In this document: positions 1-9,690 of the stretch, one piece after another
How positions within the stretch are numbered: position 1 is the stretch's first letter
Layout: each line of letters begins with the position of its first letter
NCBI RefSeq assembly: GCF_000143535.2
Contig: NC_037321.1
Span: forward strand, 1 to 64,000
Reading direction: 5' to 3'
DNA: 64,000 nucleotides
Source of the DNA: Botrytis cinerea B05.10
Lineage: Eukaryota > Ascomycota > Leotiomycetes > Helotiales > Sclerotiniaceae
The notes under the pieces: model-generated
The model's input: only the letters and a program-made list of their open reading frames with translations
What the model was told of the DNA's origin: nothing
Database searches by the model: none
Program-made: the position numbers and the translations under genes

Positions 1-84
1 TAACCCTAACCCTAACCCTAACCCTAACCCTAACCCTAACCCTAACCCTAACCCTAACCCTAACCCTAACCCTAACCCTAACCC
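1..84. repeat. Telomere, (CCCTAA)14
   Basis: Fourteen perfect copies of TAACCC/CCCTAA begin at base 1 and stop at base 84, where unique AT-rich DNA starts. The C-rich strand runs 5' to 3' into the chromosome, as expected for a left chromosome end. This is the standard TTAGGG telomere of filamentous ascomycetes. The array is probably cut by assembly or sequencing, so its true length is unknown. Confidence 0.98.
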
Positions 85-720
85 GATAAAGATATTTTAT
101 AAACTGAAGATGAGAAATATATAACTTTTATAATTTTGAGAATTTTGAGATTTTCGATCTTTCTAATAATAGATATATTTTATAGGCGAAAAATATAAAA
201 TGTATAATTTTGAGAATTTCAAAATTTTCGATTTTTTTAATCATAGATATATTTTATAAATCGGAAATAAGAAATATATAACTTTTATAATTTTGAAAAT
301 TTTGAAATTTTCAAAATTTTCGATTTTTTCAATAATAAATATATTTTATAGGTTGAAAATATAAAATATATAATTTTGAGAATTTCGATTTTTTTAATAA
401 TAAATACATTTCATAAACCAAAAACGAGAAATATATAACTTTTATAATTTTGAAAATTTTAAGATTTTCAATTTTTCTAATAATAAATGCATTTTATAAA
501 TCGAAATTATGAAATATATAATTTTGAAAATTTCGATTTTTTTAATAATAGATACATTTTATAGGTTGGAAATAAGAAATATATAACTTTTATAATTTTA
601 AGAATTTTGAGATTTTCGAAATTTTTGAAATTTTTAATAATAAATACATTTCATAGGCGGAAGATATGAAATATATAATTTTGAGATTTTAAAAATTTTA
701 AAAGATATAATTATTTTGTA
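85..720. repeat. Subtelomeric AT-rich degenerate tandem repeat
   Basis: A diverged unit recurs about every 60-70 bases, with two alternating forms. Recurring pieces are ATATATAACTTTTATAATTT, GAGATTTTCGATTTTT and AATAATAGATATATTTTATA. About nine copies can be followed by eye before the pattern fades near 720. No coding frame is present. It directly abuts the telomere, so it is a candidate subtelomeric satellite. Confidence 0.8.
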
Positions 721-1412
721 AATCTAAATTGTGAATTTTTTTTTTGATAAAATCAATAAATATCGATATATTTGATCCATTTTATATTCGATAATCTAAG
801 CAAGAAAAGAGTGTTAAGGCTTTTTAATCTTAATCCTGATTCCACTATAATAATTAGAAAAAATAATAATCAATTGAAGAGATTTTCACTAAATCACTAC
901 CCTCCTATCGAAATGGGTTACTACTAATACTAATCATTAAAAAATCTTAGGAATAATAGTTAGAATTTTTCTTAGAATTATAAAAATATAATTATATATA
1001 CATAAAAGATTCTAAAAACCCTAAATTTGAATTAATATCAGATAAAATGTTAATACCAGGTATATAGTAGTTAGGAGTTAGGAAAATAAGAATACATTTC
1101 ATATTATGTTTCACATCGGACATTTCACCCGGAAAGCGGGTTTCATGTGGGGTAACCTGATCGATTTCCCAGACAAAAAACATCCGAGCTTACGTTTTTT
1201 CGTTGTAAAGCGTTCCGGTGTAGATGTCTTTATATTAACACTTCCTAAAATTCTCAACTCTGAAATTGACAAGACATTGATCACAACGTTTTATCATACT
1301 TAAAACACGATGAATTCAAAGCACGTCTTTGGATTTGTGTTATTGAGTTGCAAATTTTCCAGCATGATAATGAGTATTGAAGTTGATTTTAAATCTACTA
1401 GGGGAAGAAAAA

Positions 1413-1949
1413 ATGCCAGAGATTATGAAAAGACTGGGACAGTTTAACTTGCGCGTCGAGATATATGTTCAAAGAGGATCTGGTGACGAACGCGTTGATG
1501 AGTATGTTTACACGGACTGTGGTGGTGAGATTAGAAGTAAGGATGCTCACACAGATTGTGACGATAAGATTATGAATGACATTGGAGATAATGAAGAGAA
1601 AAAGGTTGCAGGTGGTAAAAGAGACCGTTTAGAAAACGAGATGATGAGATGTGCCAACGCGTATCTTGATGAAAGATTGGGGGGTGTGGCAGGTACACTG
1701 TTAAATCTAGATGAGTATAAGAGACCTTTTCGAGCTTTTTTAGCCAGGCACCTAGGACACCCCCCTCCTCTGTCAAAACGGTCCGGGAGTGACGACCCAC
1801 ACCACATGCTTTACGAAAAAACTAGCCCACTAAACCATTCAAAATCAGGAAACTATCAAGAATATCTATATTTCGATTCTTTTCAACATTATCAACGGTT
1901 TGTTCAATGTTATAATACTTATATTTATAACAAATTGAATAGTTTCTGA
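1413..1949 (+). CDS. Hypothetical protein, 178 aa, doubtful
   Basis: This is an open frame from the first in-frame ATG at 1413 to a stop at 1949. It has higher GC than its AT-rich surroundings, a charged acidic and lysine-rich middle, and no signal peptide, membrane segment or motif I recognise. The C-terminal part is Tyr/Asn-rich, as expected when a frame runs into AT-rich non-coding DNA, so the true end may lie upstream or behind an intron. It could be an exon of a decayed subtelomeric gene. I do not recognise the family. Confidence 0.3.
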   Translation: MPEIMKRLGQFNLRVEIYVQRGSGDERVDEYVYTDCGGEIRSKDAHTDCDDKIMNDIGDNEEKKVAGGKRDRLENEMMRCANAYLDERLGGVAGTLLNLDEYKRPFRAFLARHLGHPPPLSKRSGSDDPHHMLYEKTSPLNHSKSGNYQEYLYFDSFQHYQRFVQCYNTYIYNKLNSF

Positions 1950-2099
1950 CATTAGTATGGATTTTTGATGTAAATATTAATAGATTGATCTGAGATATTA
2001 TTTTAAAAAGAGAGCACCTTTTGAGTGTGCTAGTGTTTTTCTTCAACGTGTGACACCTAAAAAGCCCTCACAATAATAGTAAGGTTTAGCAAGATAATA

Positions 2100-2490
2100 C
2101 ACCGGCAGTTGTTACCCCGGATATATCCTACTCTTTACCGAATCCCGTTAATAAAAACCAGCCTCGAAAGTCGATGACAGCTACAGAAGAACTTGATTAT
2201 ACCGGACTGAAATTTTTAATCAATCAAATCCGGTATAAAGAAGATTCCGGTATAAATAATAGTGGTTCAAGCTTCTTAGTTAAAATTTATATCCGATTTC
2301 AGCTTCAAACCCCGATATTTTTGAAGAAAATCATGTGACTAAAGTCAATCAAGCTTATTAATCAAAAAAAAAAGCTTATTAAGTCAAATTTACTACAAAA
2401 ATTTATACCGGATTCACGAAAAAAAGTGTCCGGTATATCCCTGTCCGGTATATCTCAGTCCGGTGTATCCCAGTCCGGTATAGCCAAGTC
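2100..2490. repeat. Cluster of CCGGTATA / TATACCGG motifs with a 15-bp tandem array
   Basis: About ten matches to CCGGTAT or ATACCGG, in both orientations, fall within 400 bases of otherwise AT-rich DNA. The last four are a perfect-phase tandem array of a 15-bp unit (GTCCGGTATATCCCT and variants) at 2428-2487. One inverted pair lies near 2197 and 2230. An open frame crosses the array (2426-2695), but it begins at GTG and its repeats simply translate the DNA repeat, so I do not call it a gene. Confidence 0.6.
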
Positions 2491-3019
2491 TTTCTTCATT
2501 GAAACATCTTTAATCGAGATTTCGGAGTCGGTTGTAGAACTCGCTCCGTTGCCCCCGCAAAACGGAGAACGGTACCGGTATGAGCATAACTATCCAGTGT
2601 GGAGAAGAAGCAGAAGCGATGAGGACATTACAGGGTATTTTAGAGGGGTGACGGATACATCCGGCCGCACGGACTGTTTCAGTTCGGCTTACTAGAACCT
2701 TGACTCTACTGATAGGAGGTACAAGTATAAATTCAATCTCTTTTTTGGTGTATTAAATTTTTAACTTGATATTTTGTAATTAAGTTTTTAAAAACTTCAA
2801 TTCATATTATATCTTGAACTTCAATTAGTATAAAAGTTATATAATAAATAAAAGGTATTAATTAAAAATTTAAAAGGAAGGAGAAATAAGGATTAAATTA
2901 TTTATAATTCTTTTTTTAAAAAAAATTTTATTAAAAGCTTTACTATTATATTATATAGAATATATAACATAGATAGAAATATATTATAATTCTAATTTAT
3001 ATATTTATATTAAATTCAA

Positions 3020-3230
3020 TTACTAGCTGTCGGGGAAAAAGAATTTTTCAGATTGTGGATTCATAGTAGCTTTTTTTTTCCTTTTTTTCTTATTTTTGAG
3101 ATATATAAAATTTTAATCTTATTTCTTTAATCTTCATAATGACTAGCCTTCGAACCCCCGATCCTCGCTACACTCGAGGTTTAATTATAAATAATAATAA
3201 TCTATTTATTATAAATAAGTAAAAGATGAT
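3020..3230. repeat. Relic repeat E, copy 1
   Basis: This segment matches, in reverse complement, the DNA that flanks MITE A at 40546-40650 and 41090-41155. Shared pieces are GGGGAAAAAGAATTTTTCAG near 3032 and the GC-rich core around 3145-3180 (CCCCCGATCCTCGCTACACT). In the opposite orientation the core contains a short hairpin CCTCG/CGAGG. The family is unknown; it is a repeat because it occurs twice in the window. Confidence 0.65.
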
Positions 3231-3594
3231 AAAAGTTTATATAAGAAAAGCTTTTATATATACTATTAAAAGAATAAATAGTTATATATAGAAAATAAAA
3301 TAAAATAGATGATTTAGAATAAAGCATTCAAATTTTGGAAATCAACTTAGAAAATGGAAATTTCAATATCTTTTTCGATTTATGAAAGAAAAACTATAAA
3401 TAGTTATTACAAATTAATAATATATAATTTTCAAGTTATATATTCTGTTCATATTATATAAGGAATTGCAATTTTCCTTTAATAAATAATAATCTGTTTA
3501 TAAAATTAAATAGCTTACTAATCAAGGATGTTAAGATTTTGATTTAATAGTTTATTAATTAGATTTATAGTAAGATATCTATATTGTCAGGAGT

Positions 3595-3695
3595 AATTCA
3601 CTTTCCTATTGACTCATAAAAGCATGGAATATTCCAAATACTTCTGAAATAGTGAATCTATTATATATACTCAATCAAATAATCGCTTTCTAATA
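3595..3695. repeat. Direct repeat, left copy (about 100 bp)
   Basis: It contains CACTTTCCTATTGACTCATA and TAGTGAATCTATTATATATA. The same order of blocks recurs at 3919-4019 with mostly C/T and G/A differences. Spacing is about 324 bp. It may be a pair of LTR or TIR relics, or a local duplication; no coding content lies between them. Confidence 0.6.
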
Positions 3696-3918
3696 CTCAC
3701 CCTTATCTTATACAAACCCACTCGATATACATCAATCAAAAAAAAGCTAGCAATCCTATAAACATAGAATTCTATAAATATAGAATATTAGAAATACAAT
3801 AATTACAATTAAACCAATCATCAAGATTGAATTCAAAATACAATTATCCTCATTCAAATTTATATAGATAAGAATCTCAAAATAAAACACTCTTATATTT
3901 AAAATACAATATGAAAAA

Positions 3919-4019
3919 TAATCCACTTTCCTATTGACCTACAAAAGTGTAAAGTATTCCAAATACTTCTGGAATAGTGAATCTACTATATATACTCAAT
4001 CAGATGATCGCTCCCTGAT
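3919..4019. repeat. Direct repeat, right copy (about 100 bp)
   Basis: This is the second copy of the block at 3595-3695 (CACTTTCCTATTGACCTACA, then TAGTGAATCTACTATATATA). It ends about 14 bp before MITE M. Confidence 0.6.
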
Positions 4020-4032
4020 ATATATTAATATA

Positions 4033-4513
4033 ACGTAACTTGACTAGAAGTGGGTCATGTCATGATATGGGTCAGGTACCTTTACACCAAATTTTGTATG
4101 TAAAGGTACTTAGAGCGACTTTTTCTAACTTTAGAAATACAAGAGATATAGTTTCGATATTTTGAAGTATGGTATATTTAATATGAATATTTAATATAAT
4201 AGAATATTATAGAGATACAAAAACGTTTAATAAATATATTAAAGTTTCTTTCAAATTTTCGTTTTTGTCTAACAAAAATTACTATGGGAATTTTTAAAAT
4301 CGTATTAATTTAAGAACAATATTATTAAAAAGTGTTTGGTAATTTTAATACTATATTTTTATTAGATACTAAACCTAATTATCAAAAAAAATTAAATTAT
4401 CTTTAATATCCATAGAGATATAAAAAGTCGTTCTAAGTACCTTTACATACAAAATTTGGTGTAAAGATACCTGACCCATATCATGACATGACCCACTTCT
4501 AGTCAAGTTACGT
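4033..4513. mobile_element. MITE M: 481-bp element with about 91-bp terminal inverted repeats, TA target site
   Basis: The left end ACGTAACTTGACTAGAAGTG (from 4033) is repeated in reverse complement ending at 4513. The two ends agree over about 91 bases with only two visible mismatches. TA dinucleotides flank both sides (4031-4032 and 4514-4515), as in Tc1/mariner and pogo elements. The centre is AT-rich and non-coding, so it must be mobilised in trans. The subterminal block AATTTTGTATGTAAA is shared with MITEs A and B. Confidence 0.88.
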
Positions 4514-4515
4514 TA

Positions 4516-5169
4516 TAACTTTATAATTAAAGCACAGAGAATAATAAAAATAATATATTTGAAGAGTATATAATAAATTCCAATAGAATATATCTTTAGT
4601 AATCAATTTATATATTTTCAAAAGGTTATATAACGTTACTGAATTGAAGTTATTCAATAATGATTTAGCCTCTTTATCGGCCGGAACAATTCTGCTCTAG
4701 TGTCGGTATATTATTTATAACTAATCAAAAGGGGTTATATTAATCTGCAAATATGAAAATGGCCTGCTATAAAGATATATGATTATGTAATACATGAGTA
4801 TATTTCCACTTGGTTTGCTTTTACAAATCCATTAAGGATTTTATTGTACTAACAAAATGTTCACTTTGTAGACCACGGATTCTGCTACCACAGGGTATTG
4901 GGCCGCTCAAGTATATTACTAGTAAGGGGTGAAGGTGGGAAAGTGGGGACAGACGAATAAAATACATGCACGGAAGCCGGAAGATATTTGAGGTATGGAC
5001 GCTGTATGAATGCGCCGATGTAACTTCTAGAGACAGTTTATACTATGGATAAAATCTTAATGGCAAAGACACGCATCCGTCTTCCGAGAGGCATTGGATG
5101 TCGAAGGTATAAGAGTCATGATAGATTTTAGAGACCAGAGAAAACATCAACAATTTTACATCAATCACA
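4516..5169. other. Gene-free stretch upstream of the P450
   Basis: The first half is AT-rich; base composition becomes normal after about 4850. It is presumed to hold the P450 promoter and 5' leader. I see no clear TATA box or binding site to single out. Confidence 0.4.
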
Positions 5170-6695
5170 ATGTTGTCACTAGCTGCTCCTGTAGTATTCC
5201 TCTATCTTCTTTACACTCTAATTTCCACTATCCGGGTTCTTTACTATCATTCTCTCAGCCGTATCCCCGGTCCGAAACTGTGGATCGCTTTCCCAATATT
5301 TCGTTACATCTCGATGATTCAAGGGAAGCAAGATATCGTTATTCGAGCTCTCCACCAAAAGTATGGCGAGGTCGTTCGGATTGGGCCAAATGAGGCCTCA
5401 TTCATCACCACTCAAGCCTGGCGAGACATTTATGGCCACGGCCATAAGCAGCTGCCTAAGTTACACAACTCGGCTTCAAACCATTTAGATATCATTAGCT
5501 CCAACGACATTGACCACTCTCGATTGCGCAAAGCTATGTCTCATGCGTTCTCTGCAAAAGGGCTTCAAACGCAAGAGCCAGTGTTGCACAGTTACGTGGA
5601 TAAACTTATCAGTAAACTGGAACACGAAGCGAAATCTCGCTCGCCTGTAGATATGGTCAAGTGGTATAATCTCACCACATTTGATCTAATTGGCGATCTT
5701 ACCTTTGGTCAGTCTTTTGGCGGGCTCGAGAACTCACGATATCACTTTTGGGTCTCAACAATTTTCGATTCCGTACGCGTAATACCGTTCATCAAAGTCA
5801 AGGACATCTACCCAATGTTCTTCCAGTTGATCAAACCTTTTATGTCCAAAGATTTAGCAAACGCACGCCAAAGACAAGATAAATACACGGAAACAGTTGT
5901 GGAAAAGAGGCTTACAAACCATGAGCCCTCCGGCGTTGTAGACTTCATGGATTCCATGACTCGACATCGCGGTGAGAAAGAGGGGCTAAGTGACGAAGAA
6001 CTAGCAGCAAATTCCAGTATTCTTGTTATTGCTGGCAGTGAGACTACCGCCACTTTGCTGTCCGGTGTGACCTTCTTCCTTTTGAAGAACCCGGTGGCGA
6101 TGAAAAGGTTGACGGATGAAGTGCGATCGGTCATGCAATCTGAAGAAGATATCACTTTTGCGAATGCGTCTGCGAATCTCCCGTATATGTTAGCCTGTCT
6201 TGAAGAGGCCCTTCGAATGTATCCCCCGGTCCCTACTGGATTGCAGCGAGTTACAAATTCTACCACAACTATTTCGGGCTGTGAGGTTCCTGCAAACGTA
6301 AGATCAGAATTTTATCATAATTCCAAAAGAGAAGTAGCTAACAATCCCCAAAGACGATAGTATCTGTTCATCATCTCGCGGCGTATTATTCTTCTCTCAA
6401 TTTTCACAAGCCCGAGTGCTTTATCCCAGAGCGCTGGCTTCCAGAAGCAAAGAGCGACACGCTATCGCCTTTCTTCAACGATAATCGCGATGTTTTGCAG
6501 CCATTCTCTTTCGGACCACGTAACTGCATTGGCAAAAATCTAGCTTATAACGAGATGCGCGTCATCTTGGCTCGCACAATCTGGAAATTCGATCTCGAAT
6601 TATGTCCCGAATCTCAGGGGTGGGATAATCAGAAAACATTCATTCTGTGGGAAAAGCCGAAGCTTATGTGCAAGTTGACACCGAGGGCACATTGA
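5170..6695 (+). CDS. Cytochrome P450 monooxygenase, 489 aa
   Basis: There are two exons: 5170-6297 and 6354-6695. The 56-bp intron has GTAAGA donor, GCTAAC branch and AAAG acceptor. The N-terminus is a hydrophobic membrane anchor followed by a proline hinge (IPGPKLW). The I-helix AGSETTAT (near residue 290), the K-helix ExxR (EEALR), the PERW motif and the haem-binding loop FSFGPRNCIG with Cys434 are all present, so it should bind haem and act at the ER. It most resembles the fungal CYP65/isotrichodermin C-15 hydroxylase type, usually found in secondary metabolism. No synthase or other pathway gene lies beside it, so its substrate is unknown. It is a stray or relocated tailoring enzyme, or part of a cluster lost to the telomere. 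The frame is intact. Confidence 0.92.
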
Positions 6696-7464
6696 GAAGT
6701 TCTTCATAATGTTGTACCATTTCTTTTCATCGGGTCAAAGTCAAGAGAATAAATGACTCATGACTTCCTAATGTCACAGCCCACAGACAGTCTATCCCGT
6801 TCTATTCTCAAAGTTTCATAACTCTCCTGACCTTTCTATCATCGAGAATTGCTAGCAGTCAATTTTTAACTATTACTTCAAAGATTTTTTTGTTTTTACC
6901 GCCTGTGGTGACCTATTTCAACGAAGGTGTAATGATCTAACCAAATATTTCGAAGACGTCACTACTGTTTCTTAGTATAAGATTTGATGTTTTGAGGAAT
7001 TTTCTTGGACGACAGCAACCATCCATTGTTGTTAAGCTGAATATTTTTTGACGCCAAAATTCACCCTTTTCTGTAAACGACTATCAACAAATTGAATTCA
7101 AAATTTTGACCAATATCATCTTGAAATGAAACAACTTTTTGTTTTTGTGATTCTAACTGTTCTGTTGTTAGTCTGAGGGTTATTATTTCCCGACGACTAA
7201 AAGTATTGAATTTGTCATTTACCCTAACGTCTTTTCATTTCTCTAAAAACTTATTCATCCAAATCACAATCTGTAACAATCGTGTAGTAGAGTATATCAA
7301 TAGAAGTCAAATGATTAAAGTAAGAAAGCTAGAAACAAAAGGGATCCTTAAGAGGTTCTAGGAGGTCTCTTTATCTCTCATATGAAAATTTATCGCTTAA
7401 TTTGAGCTAGTGAGTCCAAGACTAGCTTAAACTAAGGTAAACGTGATGAGATATCATCTACTTA
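6696..7464. other. Gene-free stretch
   Basis: This is the P450 3' region and flank of the Fot1 element. It has normal base composition. I see no open frame, repeat or RNA gene. Confidence 0.5.
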
Positions 7465-9299
7465 AGTTGAGTACCCCACTTTCGGACCACCCCTCTTTTG
7501 GACCACCTAAAAAATATATATATATGAATTTTAAACTTCAATAACTCAACCACTATTCAACTTCAATACAATCCCCAGTAGTGTCAGTTTCATAAATACT
7601 ATCAGAGTCTTTTATCTCAATTTCCCGATCACCAGCTTCAATTTGAGCTTGATATATAGCTTCTATCCCTGCAAACCTCGAATTTGGACTAGTTTTTACC
7701 ATCCTTCTTTTTTTAGGTATAACCTCTTCTAATTTTTGCTCCAATTGCTTTATTCGTTTCTTGGACTGTACAAGTTCATAGTCCTTAGCATCAAATCCTT
7801 TTTGAATCTTTCGAAAAAGCAGCCGGCGAGTTGGAATATCGGTCTCATCAACTTTCTCCATTATATCAGCATATTTTCGAATATCACTTCCTTTTTGAGG
7901 GGTTTTCCATGCAATAAAAGATGAATGTATATTCCATTGAAGCTCGGGATCATCATCTGAAACAGGATTTTGATATACAACCTCTTGATTACTGTTTTCG
8001 AGCAATAATCTGGACAAAAGAGGTTTAGCGCGGTTTTGAGGCCATAAACCTGAAGCCTTCCACCCAGAAGTGATATTTCGAAGTGTTAAAGCTTTTAATC
8101 TAGCTTTCTGATAGCAGGCAAGAAAGTTTCTTTTGTCAATGGGAGTAGAATCCGTCAATGAATCGAGAGTATTGAGGTGGTATCGATATTCTTTTTTCAG
8201 AGGTGAAAATATCGATAAATCAAGAGGTTGTAGTACATGCGATGTATGGGGTGGTAAAAATAAGAGGTGTATATTATTCTTGAAGCATTCAAGCATAAAT
8301 TGAGTGGTTTCATGGCTTCCATGCCCATCCAAAACAAGGAGTCTTGCTTCTTTCGGTCGAGTTGGTGCTGATTGTGGTATAAACACCTCTTTTAGCCATT
8401 CCAAACCTGTAGAATCCGTAGTCCACCCATTATCTGTAGCAGTGAACTCCCACCCTTCATAGTTATCAAGTTTAATGGGAAACCATTGTTGTTGAAGTGT
8501 TTTACCTTTGAATATGACCAAAGGTAAAAGTGCTCTTCCCGTAGCTGAGATACACTCAATAAAAGAGGTCCACGTTCTTGAACCGGGTTGCTTTTTCTGA
8601 ATAAAACGTCGCTTTGAACTCCCAAGTACCATACCATTGAGACCCTGGCCTTCCATTATACCAGCTTCATCCATATTCCATCTGTTTTCGGGCTTGATAT
8701 GCTTAATTGCTGGTAAATCCAATTTTTCAAAGAACTTGCTTATGATTTCGGTAATTGCATTATTGATACAGGCATTATCGATTTTATATTGCCTTTTAGT
8801 CTTAATCTCTAGGTTTCTTTCCAAAAAACTATGTATCCATCGCTTGTCAAGAGATAAATCACCTTCTTCGAGGTTGAGAATAGACTCTCCTAATTCTCGT
8901 ATTTGACGATGGGTAGGGCTAGTTCCTAGGGCTTCCTGTACTAAAATCCAATTTGCTAGAGCTCTCTCCTGCACAGGAGCTATCTTCTGTAGGTTTTGTG
9001 CACCTTTTTTATGTGAAAGGTGGCCATTTATACGGTTGTGTAAAGTGGTGCGGGGAATACCATATTCTGAGCAAGCCTTACGCATAGACATGCCTCCTGC
9101 AATCGCAAAAAGTGCTGCAGCAATATCATCTTCAGTATAAGGCTTTGTCATAGCTTAATTGATAATGTATTAAAATCTTATATCAATTGAATATGTGGTT
9201 GTTGATTTATTAAAGATGAAGTTGGGAGGTAGTGCTTAAAATGGGGTAAGATTTTAGGTGGTCCAAAAGAGGGGTGGTCCGAAAGTGGGGTACTCAACT
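7465..9299 (-). mobile_element. Intact Fot1/pogo-type DNA transposon, 1835 bp
   Basis: The ends are perfect 48-bp inverted repeats (7465-7512 and 9252-9299) starting AGTTGAGTACCCCACTTTCG. A TA duplication flanks them at 7463-7464 and 9300-9301. One uninterrupted transposase gene lies inside on the minus strand. Unlike the AT-decayed Fot1-like copies at 9.7, 21.9 and 21.3 kb, it shows no RIP stops, so it looks young and possibly active. Confidence 0.95.
7553..9151 (-). CDS. Fot1/pogo transposase (DDE_1), 532 aa
   Basis: This is a single open frame without introns, filling the element between its inverted repeats. Residues 5-41 form a Psq-type helix-turn-helix; residues about 58-112 form a CENP-B-type DNA-binding domain. 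The catalytic triad is Asp161 (NMDEAG), Asp275 (LVLDGHGSH) and Asp311 (VLQPLDLSIF), giving the DD35D spacing typical of pogo/Fot1 enzymes. A basic lysine-rich stretch near 455-475 may be a nuclear signal. The enzyme should cut and paste DNA at TA sites using the 48-bp ends. Length and motifs look complete, with no frameshift or stop. It could supply transposase for related MITEs, but its terminal sequence differs from theirs. Confidence 0.95.
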   Translation of the reverse strand: MTKPYTEDDIAAALFAIAGGMSMRKACSEYGIPRTTLHNRINGHLSHKKGAQNLQKIAPVQERALANWILVQEALGTSPTHRQIRELGESILNLEEGDLSLDKRWIHSFLERNLEIKTKRQYKIDNACINNAITEIISKFFEKLDLPAIKHIKPENRWNMDEAGIMEGQGLNGMVLGSSKRRFIQKKQPGSRTWTSFIECISATGRALLPLVIFKGKTLQQQWFPIKLDNYEGWEFTATDNGWTTDSTGLEWLKEVFIPQSAPTRPKEARLLVLDGHGSHETTQFMLECFKNNIHLLFLPPHTSHVLQPLDLSIFSPLKKEYRYHLNTLDSLTDSTPIDKRNFLACYQKARLKALTLRNITSGWKASGLWPQNRAKPLLSRLLLENSNQEVVYQNPVSDDDPELQWNIHSSFIAWKTPQKGSDIRKYADIMEKVDETDIPTRRLLFRKIQKGFDAKDYELVQSKKRIKQLEQKLEEVIPKKRRMVKTSPNSRFAGIEAIYQAQIEAGDREIEIKDSDSIYETDTTGDCIEVE

Positions 9300-9690
9300 T
9301 ACTGGTAATATTCGTTACAGAACCTCCGAATTGTGAAAAAGATTACAAAAAACCTATGAACCTCGAGAAATCAAGAAATAATTCAAATTCTATACTTAGA
9401 TTTCGATAGTAGAATAATTGACCTTCATTTACATAGAATAGGATGACATGAACGCTAAAAGCTCTCAACGTCTCATTTTGATGTGACTTCATTGCTCAAC
9501 GGCATAGATCAAGGGGCATGAGGGTGAATCATAAGTACTTAACTAGGCTGCACAAAAATTATCCATACCCATAGATTATCCCCGAATAATCCGCTCCACA
9601 AATACCCATCAAAAGTCCTACCCACCTTACAAATTACCCATCCAAATTTAAAACTACTCATCTTATTACAAATAATCCACAAATTATTTA

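Larger units (their letters stand above)
2700..4030. other. AT-rich gene-free stretch with repeat relics
   Basis: The DNA is strongly AT-rich, with no plausible coding frame. It holds two recognisable repeats, described separately: a relic at 3020-3230 that recurs inverted near 40.55-41.16 kb, and a pair of about 100-bp direct repeats at 3595 and 3919. Otherwise nothing can be assigned. Confidence 0.7.

Noticed and set aside
2426..2695. 89-codon frame with SGIS repeats
   Set aside because: It begins at GTG and the repeat is just the translated 15-bp DNA array; no coding evidence.
3140..3180. tRNA-derived SINE suggested by GGGTTCGAA (B-box-like) in repeat E
   Set aside because: There is no A box at the right distance, and the second copy lacks the motif.
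5094..5393. 99-codon frame overlapping the P450 start
   Set aside because: It is in another frame of the P450 first exon; a shadow.
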